Assembly: GCF_900141825.1 (NCBI RefSeq)
Contig: NZ_FQYQ01000001.1
Coordinates: 186,001-250,000, forward strand
DNA from: Pseudobutyrivibrio xylanivorans DSM 14809
GTDB lineage: Bacteria > Bacillota > Clostridia > Lachnospirales > Lachnospiraceae
Direction: 5' to 3'
DNA length: 64,000 nt
Position numbers and translations under genes: made by a program
The notes under the pieces: generated by a model
Databases searched by the model: none
The model's input: only the letters and a program-made list of their open reading frames with translations
What the model was told of the DNA's origin: nothing
Part shown: one piece after another, positions 8,180 through 17,426 of the stretch
How positions within the stretch are numbered: position 1 is the first letter of the stretch
Layout: each line of letters opens with the position of its first letter

Positions 8180-11062
8180 ATGCCAGAAATGAGTAAAGCA
8201 GTCATTCCACCACACATGAATGACAAGGCACCAAGCGACAAGATTATCAAGCTTGGAAGAAAAATTACAGACGTAGCTGGACACAAGATGTTCGGCGTAA
8301 AGGTTGAAGATCCAGAGTACTGGGGTCTTGCAGAAATCGTTACAGAGGAGATGGCTGAGGTTGGTCTTACTATGAAGCTTCGCCATCATTACACATTTGA
8401 TGAAATGTGCAAAATGAATCCTGAGAAGGCAAAGGACAAGGAGGCTTTCCAGAAGCTTCTTGATGAGATGTCATATATTGGTCTCTTAGAGTACGATTAC
8501 GGCGATCACTACGATCACAATGGACGTACAGCTGAGCCTTCAGAGAGAAGATATTGTCTTCCAATGTTCGTTCCAGGTTCTGCTGAGCTTTTCAACATGG
8601 AAGAGTCAGTTCCTGGCGAGCGTTCAAATAACAGATTAAAGGAGCATCCAGCTCTTGCATCATTCTTCGAGAGAATGACATTCATGCCACTTGATGGCCT
8701 TACACACCTTATCCCACCAGGAGGCGCTGGTGTAGGTATGCACGTTATCCCTGTTGAGAAGGCTATCGAGTTTGAAAATGAGAAGTTAGACCTTGAGCAG
8801 ATTTCATACTGGCTCAAGAAATACGAAGGCCACATCGGTGTTGGTCAGTGCTCATGTCGTGTATCAAGAGCTTGTCTTGAGGAAGGCTGCGGCGATGACG
8901 AGATGAACTGGTGTATCGGTCTTGGTGATTTTGCTGATTACTGCCGTGAGACTGGCAAGGGTCATGACATCACATACGAGGAGGCTATGCGCATCGTTGA
9001 GCGTGCTGAGACTCTTGGTTATGTTCACCAGATTACAAACATCGATGGTGAGAACAAGATCTTCGGTCTTTGCAACTGTAATGTAAACATTTGTAATGCC
9101 CTTCGTACATCACAGCTTTTCAACACACCTAACATGTCACGTTCTGCTTACACAGCTCATGTTGAAGCTGAGAAGTGTGTTGCCTGCGGTAAGTGCGTAG
9201 AGTACTGCCCAGCTGGTGCTGTTAAGCTTGGCCAGAAGCTTTGCAAGAAGGACGGTACTGAGGTTGAGTATCCAAAGGTAGTTCTTCCAGACAGAGTTCA
9301 CTGGGGCAAGGAAAAGTACGATGAGGATTATCGTGATAACAACCGTAAGAACTGCTACGAGACAGGTACAGCTCCATGTAAGGTAGCTTGTCCTGCACAC
9401 GTTTCTGTTCAGGGTTATGTAAATATGGCTAAGGAAGGACGTTACGAGGACGCTCTTGCCCTTATCAAGAAGGACAATCCATTCCCAGCTATCTGTGGTC
9501 GTGTATGTAACAAGAGATGTGAGGCTGCTTGTACACGTGGTACAATCGACGCTCCTGTTGCTATCGACGACATTAAGAAGTTTATTGCTGAGCGTGACTT
9601 ACACGCTGAGACAAGATACATTCCACCAATCGACATCCCTTCAAACCGTTTAACACAGTGGGATGACAAGATTGCTATTATCGGTTCAGGCCCTGCAGGT
9701 CTTTCATGTGCTTACTACCTTGCAACAAAGGGTTATAAGCCAACAGTATTCGAGAAGAACAACCGTCCAGGTGGTATGCTTACATGGGGTATCCCTTCAT
9801 GGAAGCTTGAGAAGGACGTAGTTGAGGCTGAAATTGATGTTATCCGTCAGCTTGGGGTCGAGATTAAGTGCGGCGTTGAGGTTGGTAAGGACATCACTCT
9901 TGATGAGCTTCGTGCACAGGGTTACAAGGCATTCTATGTGGCAATCGGATGCCAGGGCGGAAAGATTCCACCAATCCCAGGTACAGATGCTAAGAAAGGT
10001 ATCGATATCGCTGTTACATTCCTTCACAAGGCTACAGAAGACCAGAACCAGAAGATGGATGGCAATGTAGTTGTTGTCGGTGGTGGTAATGTAGCTATCG
10101 ACTGTGTACGTACAGCTGCAAGATTTGGTGCTGGCAAGCCACAGATGTTCTGCTTAGAGCAGCGTGATGAGATGCCTGCAAACAATATCGAGATTTCAGA
10201 GACACTTGAAGAGGATATCGCAATCAACAATGGCTGGGGTCCAAAGGAAATCCTTAAGGATGAGCAGGGCAATGTAGCTGGTATCGTATTCAAGAAGTGT
10301 ACATCTGTTAAGGATGCAGAAGGAAAGTTCAATCCACAGTACGATGAGAACGATACAATGACAGTAGAGTGCAAGAACATCATCTTCGCTATCGGTCAGG
10401 GTATCGAGTGGGGCGGACTCCTCGGTGATGGAAAAGAAAAGGTTGAGTTCTGGCATGGCAACTACCCAGTGGCAGATCACCTTACATACCAAACAGCACA
10501 GCCAGATATCTTTGTTGGTGGTGACGTTTATTCAGGTCCTAAGTTTGCTATCGATGCAATCGAGGCTGGTAAGTGCGCTGCTGATTCACTTCACAGATTT
10601 GTACAGCCAGGCTGCTCTATGACAATCGGTAAGAACCGTCGTGATTTCATCGAGCTTGACAAAGACAATATTCTTGTGGAAGAATATGATACAGCAGGAC
10701 GAAATGAGCCTGCTATCGATACAAGCATTGATATGAAGCATTCATTCAGAGATGCTCACCTTACTCTTACAGAGGAGCAGGTTAAGGCAGAGGCTAGCCG
10801 TTGCCTTAAGTGTGGTGCGTCAGTGGTTGATGAGAATAAGTGTATCGGATGTGGTGTCTGCACAACTAAGTGTGCTTTTGATGCTATCCACCTTCACAGA
10901 ACTCATCCAGAGTGCACACACATGGTTCCTGCAGAGGATAAGTTCAAGCATATTGGTGCTTACGCACTTAAGCGTGCTGCAAAGGTTGCCTTCTCTAAGA
11001 AGACAGAGGCTGAGAAGCAGGCTGAGCGCGAACACAAGGAGTATAAGCGTAATCGTAAATAA
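8180..11062 (+). CDS. Multidomain Fe-S flavoprotein oxidoreductase (GltD/dihydropyrimidine-dehydrogenase-like)
   Basis: 960 residues. The ATG at 8180 is preferred over an earlier one at 8120 that would overlap the previous gene by 56 bases; GGGAG lies nine bases upstream. Order of parts: an alpha-helical N-terminus; two Cys-rich segments (CSCRVSRAC near 224 and CNCNVNIC near 298); a ferredoxin motif CVACGKCVEYC (333-343); the GltD-type Fe-S helical domain with CGRVCNKRCEAAC; an FAD site GSGPAGLSC near 500; an NAD(P) site GGGNVAIDC near 632; and a C-terminal ferredoxin CIGCGVCTTKC near 888. It probably passes electrons from NAD(P)H through flavin and Fe-S clusters to the reductase proteins encoded upstream. 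Confidence 0.8.
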   Translation: MPEMSKAVIPPHMNDKAPSDKIIKLGRKITDVAGHKMFGVKVEDPEYWGLAEIVTEEMAEVGLTMKLRHHYTFDEMCKMNPEKAKDKEAFQKLLDEMSYIGLLEYDYGDHYDHNGRTAEPSERRYCLPMFVPGSAELFNMEESVPGERSNNRLKEHPALASFFERMTFMPLDGLTHLIPPGGAGVGMHVIPVEKAIEFENEKLDLEQISYWLKKYEGHIGVGQCSCRVSRACLEEGCGDDEMNWCIGLGDFADYCRETGKGHDITYEEAMRIVERAETLGYVHQITNIDGENKIFGLCNCNVNICNALRTSQLFNTPNMSRSAYTAHVEAEKCVACGKCVEYCPAGAVKLGQKLCKKDGTEVEYPKVVLPDRVHWGKEKYDEDYRDNNRKNCYETGTAPCKVACPAHVSVQGYVNMAKEGRYEDALALIKKDNPFPAICGRVCNKRCEAACTRGTIDAPVAIDDIKKFIAERDLHAETRYIPPIDIPSNRLTQWDDKIAIIGSGPAGLSCAYYLATKGYKPTVFEKNNRPGGMLTWGIPSWKLEKDVVEAEIDVIRQLGVEIKCGVEVGKDITLDELRAQGYKAFYVAIGCQGGKIPPIPGTDAKKGIDIAVTFLHKATEDQNQKMDGNVVVVGGGNVAIDCVRTAARFGAGKPQMFCLEQRDEMPANNIEISETLEEDIAINNGWGPKEILKDEQGNVAGIVFKKCTSVKDAEGKFNPQYDENDTMTVECKNIIFAIGQGIEWGGLLGDGKEKVEFWHGNYPVADHLTYQTAQPDIFVGGDVYSGPKFAIDAIEAGKCAADSLHRFVQPGCSMTIGKNRRDFIELDKDNILVEEYDTAGRNEPAIDTSIDMKHSFRDAHLTLTEEQVKAEASRCLKCGASVVDENKCIGCGVCTTKCAFDAIHLHRTHPECTHMVPAEDKFKHIGAYALKRAAKVAFSKKTEAEKQAEREHKEYKRNRK

Positions 11063-11092
11063 TGATTACAGTGCAATTAGAAAGGGTAGTAT

Positions 11093-11437
11093 ATGCACGA
11101 ATTAGGGATAGTATTTCATGTCGCTAAGCAGGTAGAGGAAGTTGCCGAGCAAAATGGTGCTGAGCACATCAACGAGGTTGTTCTCTCAATTGGCGAGGTT
11201 TCTACAGTTATTCCAGATTATCTGATTGATTGTTGGTCTTGGAATGCAAAGAAGTACCCAAGATTAGAGGGAAGTAAGCTTACATGTGAAACAATTAAAG
11301 CTGTGACATTCTGCGAGGATTGCAAGCAGGAGTACGAGACAGTTGCTCACGGAAAGACTTGTCCACATTGTGGCAGTGACAACACATATCTCGTCACAGG
11401 AAATGAAGTTATATTAAAAGAAGTTATAGCGGATTAA
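11093..11437 (+). CDS. hypA: HypA/HybF nickel chaperone
   Basis: 114 residues beginning MHE; the N-terminal Met and His2 form the HypA nickel site. A zinc site of two CxxC motifs follows (CEDC near 74 and CPHC near 91). HypA normally delivers nickel to [NiFe] hydrogenase or urease, but neither enzyme nor any other hyp gene is in the window. Its place at the end of the CooC/ACS-like cluster, just before a terminator, suggests it serves a nickel protein encoded there. Confidence 0.88.
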   Translation: MHELGIVFHVAKQVEEVAEQNGAEHINEVVLSIGEVSTVIPDYLIDCWSWNAKKYPRLEGSKLTCETIKAVTFCEDCKQEYETVAHGKTCPHCGSDNTYLVTGNEVILKEVIAD

Positions 11438-11440
11438 TAG

Positions 11441-11472
11441 AAATCCCACGGCTGAGTGCCGTGGGATTTTTT
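11441..11472 (+). terminator. Terminator of the CooC-HypA cluster
   Basis: AAATCCCACGGC and GCCGTGGGATTT form a perfect 12-bp stem around ctgag... (loop tgagt), followed by T residues. Confidence 0.9.
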
Positions 11473-11569
11473 GTATGAATATGTGACCTTTATTGATATG
11501 AGGATTGTTGTTAGATATAATTTTCTTATATTTATTGATACTTCTGTGATTGCGAAAAAGAAGGTGCCT

Positions 11570-12403
11570 ATGAAGAAGACTCAAGGGATTATTCAATATA
11601 TTTTTATAATTGTGGGAGCGGTTATGGCAAGCTTTTCTGTTGCCTTGATTTTATTGCCAAATGATGCAATAGATTATGGTACGGCAGGTGTTGCCATCAT
11701 AATTAGCAAGCTTACAGGTTTATCACTTTCTCTTTGTGTGGCAGTTGTATTTATCCCATTTATACTTGCGGGTTTTGTGGTTCTAGGCAAGAAGTTTACG
11801 ATAAAGGCTGCTGTGGGATCTTTGTGCTATACATTAGGTCTATACTTCTTCGAGGAGATTCCTTTCGAGCTAAATACAGAGCATTTCCTAGCTGTAGCAT
11901 TTGGAGGAGCAATTCTTGGCGCTGGTTTATCTCTAATTCTTCGTAATGGTGGATGTATAGATGGTTCTGAGATTTTGGCTAACATCATCGTAAAGAAGCT
12001 TTCAGATAAGACTGGTCGCAACTATAGCATGACGCCAGTACTTTTAATTTTTAACGCTCTGGTATATGCCACTGTTTTTGCAGTAATAGATGTTACAGCA
12101 GCGCTTTTAAGCTTGCTTGTGTATGTGGTTGCTACAGCAATTATTGACCACTACACAGATCATTTTGAAGCAATCAAGCAAGTCACTATTATCACGCAGG
12201 ATCCGGATAATATTATTGCAGACATAAAGAAGCAGTTGAATAAGACATGCACAATTATGGATTCTCGAGGAGCCATTGCAGGAGAAAATAACACACTGAT
12301 TTGTTATATAAGTTATTTTGAACTTCCAGTAATGAAGGATATTATTTCATCTCACCCAGGCTCATTCAGTACTGTGTCTACTATTGATGAGATATTGAGG
12401 TAA
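11570..12403 (+). CDS. YitT family membrane protein, second copy
   Basis: 277 residues from the ATG at 11570. The longer frame from 11456 begins inside the preceding terminator and is rejected. Several hydrophobic helices, NGGCIDGSEILANIIVKK (the family's polar signature), and a C-terminal DUF2179 domain (ITQDPDNIIADIKKQLNKTCTIMDSRGAIAGENN). Diverged from the copy at 949. The stop overlaps the next start. Confidence 0.82.
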   Translation: MKKTQGIIQYIFIIVGAVMASFSVALILLPNDAIDYGTAGVAIIISKLTGLSLSLCVAVVFIPFILAGFVVLGKKFTIKAAVGSLCYTLGLYFFEEIPFELNTEHFLAVAFGGAILGAGLSLILRNGGCIDGSEILANIIVKKLSDKTGRNYSMTPVLLIFNALVYATVFAVIDVTAALLSLLVYVVATAIIDHYTDHFEAIKQVTIITQDPDNIIADIKKQLNKTCTIMDSRGAIAGENNTLICYISYFELPVMKDIISSHPGSFSTVSTIDEILR

Positions 12404-13176
12404 TGATTATGCATAAAATGATATGTGCCTTAATGCTTGCATTGGGTTTATTTTTAACAGGCTGCGGCAGCCAGAAGGTTGAGGAAGAACCTGTAGAGGT
12501 AGAAGAACCGGTGGCTAAAGTGGAGGCAAAAGAAGTGAGACAAGAAGAAATGAAGAAAGAGACAGTCGAGGATTTCTATTCTCTGGAATTTGATGAGAAC
12601 AGCGATATATTCGCCAGAATAAAAGGTAAATCTTACAAGGATAATTGCACTGTGCCAGTATCGGATTTACGATATTTACATGTTAAACATATAGGCTTTG
12701 ATGGCGAGGTCCATGATGGCGAGATTATATGCAACAAATTCATAGCAGATGATTTACTGGAAATATTTGAAGCCCTTTATGAAGCTGAGTACCCAATTGA
12801 GAAAATTAGACTTGTAGATGAGTACAACGCAGATGATGAAAGCTCCATGGCTGACAATAATTCATCCAGCTTTAACTTTAGATTTATCAGCTACACTACA
12901 AAGATTTCAAAGCATGGCTATGGTCTTGCCATGGACATCAATACTCTGTACAATCCATATGTGAAAACCGTTAATGGTCAGCTTTCTGTGGAGCCAGCAA
13001 ATGCCAAAGCTTACGTTGATCGCACACAGGATTTTCCATACAAGATTGATGAGAATGATTTAGCTTACAAGCTCTTTACTGAACATGGCTTTGAGTGGGG
13101 AGGCGCCTGGAAAAAGTCTAAGGACTATCAGCATTTCGAAGTGCCCGACTCAGTGGTAAAGAAGCTTTACAACTAA
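12403..13176 (+). CDS. M15-type peptidase-like lipoprotein
   Basis: A signal peptide with lipobox LTGC places the mature protein on the outer face of the membrane. A Glu/Val/Lys-rich linker (residues 28-60) precedes a domain with HGYGLAMDINTLYNPYV and a closing YQHFEV. These are the His-x6-Asp and His ligands of zinc D-Ala-D-Ala carboxypeptidase/endolysin-type M15 enzymes. It likely trims peptidoglycan stem peptides. An alternative start is the ATG at 12409. The TAATG overlap with the YitT gene implies coupling. Confidence 0.75.
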   Translation: MIMHKMICALMLALGLFLTGCGSQKVEEEPVEVEEPVAKVEAKEVRQEEMKKETVEDFYSLEFDENSDIFARIKGKSYKDNCTVPVSDLRYLHVKHIGFDGEVHDGEIICNKFIADDLLEIFEALYEAEYPIEKIRLVDEYNADDESSMADNNSSSFNFRFISYTTKISKHGYGLAMDINTLYNPYVKTVNGQLSVEPANAKAYVDRTQDFPYKIDENDLAYKLFTEHGFEWGGAWKKSKDYQHFEVPDSVVKKLYN

Positions 13177-13190
13177 GGAGAATAGACATA

Positions 13191-14405
13191 ATGAATAAAA
13201 TTACATCTACTATCTATTGGCTTGCAGTTGCAGCCTGTGGATTAGTGTTGTTGAAATACACCAGCTATGTGGAACCACAGTGGGGTTTCTTTGGCATAGC
13301 GGTGTCTATTGGTTGTGGAATATGTATTTATAAGTCCCTTAAAAATGAGGCTTACGTGGGACAGACACTGGCTGTTGCAAAGAATAATAACAGAAATCCA
13401 GTCTACGATTATCTTAGACTGGTAGCAGTGCTTTTGGTTATCATCATCCATGTCCTTAATCAGGATCTTAGACTGGCAGCAGATATGGCAGGCACAGGCA
13501 TTTACAACACCATGAACTACATCCGTTGCTGGAGTGGTAATTGTAATACTTTTTTCATCATGATTTCTGGGGCGTTGTTGCTTGTTGATAAGAATGAATC
13601 AGTACTTACATTTTACAAAAAGCGACTCCTGCGAATCGCTATTCCCCTTATAGTTTACTATTTATGGTATCTTTGGCAGTATGAGAAGATTGGCGTGCTC
13701 ACATGGAAAGAGATTGCCATAAAGATACTTTCGGCAGATGTTTATACAGATAATGTGCCACACTTCTGGCTTGTGTATGAGATAGTGGCGATTTATGTGG
13801 TAGTACCATTTCTTAGAATAATGCTTAGGAACTTGTCATATACAATGCTGACACAGCTTGTGGTTATCTCCTATGTACTGTCAATTTTCATGAAGGTTTT
13901 TCCAAATCAGATTGGAACGCTTATACCTCTTTCAGGCTGGTGTGCAGTTGCGATAATAGGTTATTGGTATAGTAGGGATGAATCCCGAAAGTTGGATACA
14001 TGGATGATAATTGCCGGAATCATAGTAAGTATTGTTGAATACTTCAAGATAGACCCAAATCTGGCATATCAGGAATCCATGACAGGGCTTACTCAATATT
14101 TCATAATCACTGTACTTGCAGTATTTGCCATTTGCTTTAAGCTTCAAAAACATCTTATGAGTTTTTATCTTTTGAGACTTGTCAGCAAATACAGCTATGG
14201 AATACTTTTGATTCATATGTGGGCATTGTATTTCGTGGTGAGAAACATCATTCATGTTTCATCGGTTATGTATAAAGGTGCTGGATTTATTGCTTTGATA
14301 GTAGCTACCCTGATTATTTCTACAGTGGCAGCGTACCTGATAGATAATTTATTTATTGATATTTTCAATACATTCATAGCCCTTTTGGACAGAAAGAAAA
14401 ATTAA
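13191..14405 (+). CDS. Membrane acyltransferase (acyltransferase 3 family)
   Basis: 404 residues with about ten membrane helices. The family N-terminal motif is present: RNPVYDYLRLVAVLLVIIIHVLNQD has the catalytic-type His in helix 1 after a DxLR segment. Related enzymes O-acetylate peptidoglycan or exopolysaccharide. It follows the M15 lipoprotein by 14 bases, which fits a cell-envelope role, and is followed by a terminator. The acceptor cannot be read from sequence. Confidence 0.82.
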   Translation: MNKITSTIYWLAVAACGLVLLKYTSYVEPQWGFFGIAVSIGCGICIYKSLKNEAYVGQTLAVAKNNNRNPVYDYLRLVAVLLVIIIHVLNQDLRLAADMAGTGIYNTMNYIRCWSGNCNTFFIMISGALLLVDKNESVLTFYKKRLLRIAIPLIVYYLWYLWQYEKIGVLTWKEIAIKILSADVYTDNVPHFWLVYEIVAIYVVVPFLRIMLRNLSYTMLTQLVVISYVLSIFMKVFPNQIGTLIPLSGWCAVAIIGYWYSRDESRKLDTWMIIAGIIVSIVEYFKIDPNLAYQESMTGLTQYFIITVLAVFAICFKLQKHLMSFYLLRLVSKYSYGILLIHMWALYFVVRNIIHVSSVMYKGAGFIALIVATLIISTVAAYLIDNLFIDIFNTFIALLDRKKN

Positions 14406-14414
14406 TAAAAAGGT

Positions 14415-14453
14415 AAATACCCTCGGGTGGCTGAAGCCCGAGGGTATTTTGGT
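14415..14453 (+). terminator. Terminator after the acyltransferase gene
   Basis: Perfect 13-bp stem AAATACCCTCGGG / CCCGAGGGTATTT followed by TGGTTT. Confidence 0.88.
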
Positions 14454-14529
14454 TTGCATATTCACACAAGAACATGCAGATATAGGGAGAAAATATATGA
14501 TCGGCCCGAATGACCTGGATGTAATCTAA

Positions 14530-14961
14530 TTAAAAGAAACAGCAGATGTTGCACAGCAGATTAAGAATAATCATGCTTGCACACCAGCGAACAACGCCGA
14601 AATAGGGGCGATTGTAGCCATAGTAATAACGTTTGTATTCATACCAGTTGTCATAATCCTGCTGATTCTGATTTTGGTTGCCATAATTGCCATATGGTCC
14701 GTAATTATTGTAAGGTCCGTAGTTGGCAGATTGACTGTTGCTATAGTAATCCTGATAAAATGGTCCGCCGTTTTGGCGTTCATCCATTATGCGATTATAT
14801 GCTGCCTGAATTTCTTTGAATTTTTCTTCAGCAGCCTCCTTATTTGGATTGTTTATGTTGGCATCAGGATGGTATTTTCTACTGAGACTTCTGTAAGCTT
14901 TTTTGATTTCGTCTTCAGAGGCATTCCTTGATACTCCTAAAATGCTATAAGGATCTGTCAT
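14530..14961 (-). CDS. J-domain protein with C-terminal membrane segment
   Basis: The J domain occupies residues 1-70 with the HPD motif in [10 protein letters not shown], so it should stimulate an Hsp70 ATPase. A low-complexity Tyr/Asn/Gly-rich stretch ([20 protein letters not shown] and onwards) leads to a hydrophobic C-terminus ending ICCFF. It lacks the DnaJ zinc finger and is only 143 residues. The start overlaps the stop of the DUF5685 gene by 4 bases, so the two are translated as a unit. Confidence 0.82.
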   Translation of the reverse strand: MTDPYSILGVSRNASEDEIKKAYRSLSRKYHPDANINNPNKEAAEEKFKEIQAAYNRIMDERQNGGPFYQDYYSNSQSANYGPYNNYGPYGNYGNQNQNQQDYDNWYEYKRYYYGYNRPYFGVVRWCASMIILNLLCNICCFF

Positions 14962-15815
14962 TTACGATTCTCCTTGGAATTATTCTTTCTTTTTTCTTTA
15001 AGCTGAAGATATTCATATCTGGTCCAAACCCCTGAGTAAATAATGTTTCTCAGAATATCTACATTATCGACTATTGGAAGTCTCTCAAAGGATTTCGCAC
15101 ATTCTGTCATCAGTGATGTGAGATTGATTTTTACAAAGCACTCAAACTCCTTTGGCGATTCCTTTTTCAAAAATAGGAGAGGATTATAGCTTCCTCTTTT
15201 TTCATCTTTTTTTATGTCATCATAGGCATCAATTAAATAAATGAATTTGCCCATGTAATAACCCATACAATGAAGTGTCTGTCCCCATGAATCCTGCTTC
15301 CAATTGAAAAGCTCACCCAGCATTTCACCTGTAAAGCCAGAAACAAGGTCAATGTTTGTTTCCCCTGATTTTTCGGCGATTGACAGTTTTTTGATATAAT
15401 CCTCAACTGCTTTGACCTGTCTAGGATACTGAGCACTAATTCTTTCATAGTCTTTTTTCAGGGAGCTGGCAGCCATGCCGGACAGCTTTGAACCATCATC
15501 GGCATAATTATCCATAAGGCTATGGTAGGAAAGTATAATATCCATAGATGCTGCATATTCCATAGCTTCACTGGAAAATCCAGTTTTCTTTTTTGCAGGA
15601 TGAATCATGCATCTGAAATCTTCCTGATTAAGCATGGGCTCATACAGGCTTTGAAGCAGAATTGCTAAAAAGCATAAATCGAAATTAAGAAGCATTTTAC
15701 CTTTCACACCGGCCTGCTTGCCTAATTCCTTGCACAAGCCACAGTAGAAGCTTTGATATGTGTGCTTGTCCTCTTGGGATAGCTGACTTCGATCTGCGTT
15801 AATATATCCAAACAA
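14958..15815 (-). CDS. DUF5685 family protein
   Basis: 285 residues, largely helical, with the family's N-terminal [16 protein letters not shown] and YCGLCKELG (CxxC). Function unknown; related genes in Clostridia often sit beside J-domain genes, as here. Part of the leftward trio 16257-14530. Confidence 0.72.
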   Translation of the reverse strand: MFGYINADRSQLSQEDKHTYQSFYCGLCKELGKQAGVKGKMLLNFDLCFLAILLQSLYEPMLNQEDFRCMIHPAKKKTGFSSEAMEYAASMDIILSYHSLMDNYADDGSKLSGMAASSLKKDYERISAQYPRQVKAVEDYIKKLSIAEKSGETNIDLVSGFTGEMLGELFNWKQDSWGQTLHCMGYYMGKFIYLIDAYDDIKKDEKRGSYNPLLFLKKESPKEFECFVKINLTSLMTECAKSFERLPIVDNVDILRNIIYSGVWTRYEYLQLKEKRKNNSKENRK

Positions 15816-15819
15816 TCCT

Positions 15820-16257
15820 TTAAACCTTCTTTATAAACTGTGTGCGACATCTATTACAGGTAACCTGAATTTTACCTCTGCCTCTAGGTACACGAAGCTT
15901 TTGCTTGCAACTAGGGCATTTGAAAATCTTATAAGTTCTTCGCTGGTCCATTTCATAACGGGCTTTTGCGAAGCTATTTCTAATATTTGGTGTAAGTCTC
16001 ATAAAAAAGCCGCGAATCTTGGCAGTTTTTTGAAGAAACATCTGATTCTCGAAATAACGTTTCTGATAATTTTTTGAGAACATTCTCCAAACGCTGTAGA
16101 TAATGCATGCCATTGCAAGAAGGTAGGCTATATTCGAATGAGTGATCATTGTTACCAGCATAAGAATCAGGGCAATCCATGTAAAGGTTCTGCCAAGGGC
16201 ATCTACGCCAGTTCTTCCAGCAAATAATCGTGCTAGTCTATATCTGAAATTGTTCAT
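15820..16257 (-). CDS. Membrane protein with C-terminal zinc ribbon
   Basis: 145 residues from the ATG at 16257, chosen because AAGGAGG lies six bases upstream; a longer form from 16275 lacks a site. Two hydrophobic helices (about 27-60), a basic linker, and a zinc-ribbon tail with CPSC and CNRC. No family name recognised. First gene of the leftward trio, divergent from the DtxR-Fur pair. Confidence 0.7.
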   Translation of the reverse strand: MNNFRYRLARLFAGRTGVDALGRTFTWIALILMLVTMITHSNIAYLLAMACIIYSVWRMFSKNYQKRYFENQMFLQKTAKIRGFFMRLTPNIRNSFAKARYEMDQRRTYKIFKCPSCKQKLRVPRGRGKIQVTCNRCRTQFIKKV

Positions 16258-16377
16258 GAGCTTCCTCCTTAACAATTAGCTTATCTGCACTTTAATGGTT
16301 TCTAAACGGACCGTCAACACTTTGGATAAGGATTTAAGAAAAGTTTAATAAATGCTTTAGAAAGCTTGATAAATTGA

Positions 16378-16401
16378 TAAAGTTAGAGTAAACTAACTTT
16401 A
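16378..16401 (+). promoter_or_regulatory. Candidate metalloregulator operator
   Basis: Perfect 9-bp inverted arms TAAAGTTAG and CTAACTTTA with a 6-base spacer. They lie 102 bases before the DtxR-family start and about 120 bases from the divergent gene. The TTAG/CTAA core recalls DtxR/IdeR boxes. Autoregulation is inferred. Confidence 0.55.
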
Positions 16402-16503
16402 GTTTAACGAGTTGCACAGGAGTTGGAAATATGGTACTCTTAATTTGCGGTGAGTTGTGTGCAATCGATTCACCAAAGGTTCCAAACACAGGAGGTTTTT
16501 ATT

Positions 16504-16884
16504 TTGAGAACATTTGTAAATGAGTCTTCAGAGAACTATTTAGAGACAATTCTTGTACTCAGCAAGAAGTTACCAGTTGTTCGCTCTGTAGACATTGCTA
16601 ACGAGCTAAATTTTAAAAAATCATCAGTCAGCATAGCTATGAAGAATCTTCGTGAGAAGAATCACATCACAGTTACTGACGCTGGATATATTTATTTAAC
16701 AGATGAAGGAAAGGCCATCGCTGAGATGATTCTCGAGCGCCATGAGCTTATTACTGATATTCTTGTGAAGCTTGGTGTAGATGAGGAGATTGCATCTGAG
16801 GATGCATGCCGCATTGAGCACGTAATCAGTAAGGAAAGCTTTAAGGCTGTTCGTGATTATGCGAAGGATAAGATTTTAAAGTAA
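16504..16884 (+). CDS. DtxR/MntR-family metal-dependent repressor
   Basis: 126 residues. The TTG at 16504 is chosen because GGAGG lies eight bases upstream; an ATG at 16450 has no ribosome site. Winged helix at about 10-65 (VRSVDIANELNFKKSSVSIAMKNLREK), followed by the dimerisation/metal helix ERHELITDILVKLGVDEEIASEDACRIEHVIS, whose Glu, His and Cys positions match MntR/IdeR ligands. There is no SH3 domain, as in MntR. Cotranscribed with the Fur gene two bases downstream. The metal is probably iron or manganese. Confidence 0.85.
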   Translation: MRTFVNESSENYLETILVLSKKLPVVRSVDIANELNFKKSSVSIAMKNLREKNHITVTDAGYIYLTDEGKAIAEMILERHELITDILVKLGVDEEIASEDACRIEHVISKESFKAVRDYAKDKILK

Positions 16885-16886
16885 TT

Positions 16887-17354
16887 ATGGATATTGCAGT
16901 AAATAATAACGAACAAAGAGATATAATCGTGCAGCAGCTTCGAGAGGCTGGCTGTCGTATTACAAAGCAGCGCCTTGTGGTGTTGGATATTATCCTTAAT
17001 TCTGACCCTTCATGCGTGAAGGAGATTTACCGCGAGGCCATCAAAATCGATAAAAATATAGGTACTGCCACAGTTTATCGTATGGTAAATACCCTCGAGG
17101 AAATTGGAGTACTTAATCGCAAGAATATGTATCAGGTGGATTGTACAGCCTGCGAGCAGCATTGTGCTGATGAGGACTGTGATCCAAATTGTCCTGGAGG
17201 AAGCTGTCTTGCCTGTGAGACTAATGTAGTTGTCACTTTAGATGATGATTCCAAGATAGTTTTAAACAGGGCAGATTTACAGGACATTTTGTACGAGGGA
17301 TTGAAGGCAAAAGGCCGAATTTCTGACCAGAAGATATCTAGACTTGCGTTATAA
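16887..17354 (+). CDS. Fur-family regulator with cysteine-rich centre
   Basis: 155 residues. The Fur winged helix is clear (LREAGCRITKQRLVVLDIIL and NIGTATVYRMVNTLEEIG). The regulatory part is odd: where Fur, Zur and PerR carry a His-rich metal site, this protein has seven Cys between residues 86 and 110 (CTACEQHC, CDPNC, CLAC) and almost no His. This could be a thiol metal or Fe-S sensing site. Metal specificity cannot be assigned. Confidence 0.8.
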   Translation: MDIAVNNNEQRDIIVQQLREAGCRITKQRLVVLDIILNSDPSCVKEIYREAIKIDKNIGTATVYRMVNTLEEIGVLNRKNMYQVDCTACEQHCADEDCDPNCPGGSCLACETNVVVTLDDDSKIVLNRADLQDILYEGLKAKGRISDQKISRLAL

Positions 17355-17369
17355 AAAGGTGTATTATAA

Positions 17370-17403
17370 AAGGGCTGTCAAACCGTTGACAGCCCTTAGT
17401 TTA
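17370..17403 (+). terminator. Terminator after the Fur-family gene
   Basis: AAGGGCTGTCAA and TTGACAGCCCTT form a perfect stem around ACCG, then TAGTTTATTT. Confidence 0.85.
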
Positions 17404-17426
17404 TTTATTAGAAGAGGAGATATAAA

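Noticed and set aside
11093-11437. Remnant of a hydrogenase maturation operon
   Set aside because: No hypB-F or hydrogenase genes; the gene is intact and sits at the end of the reductase cluster.
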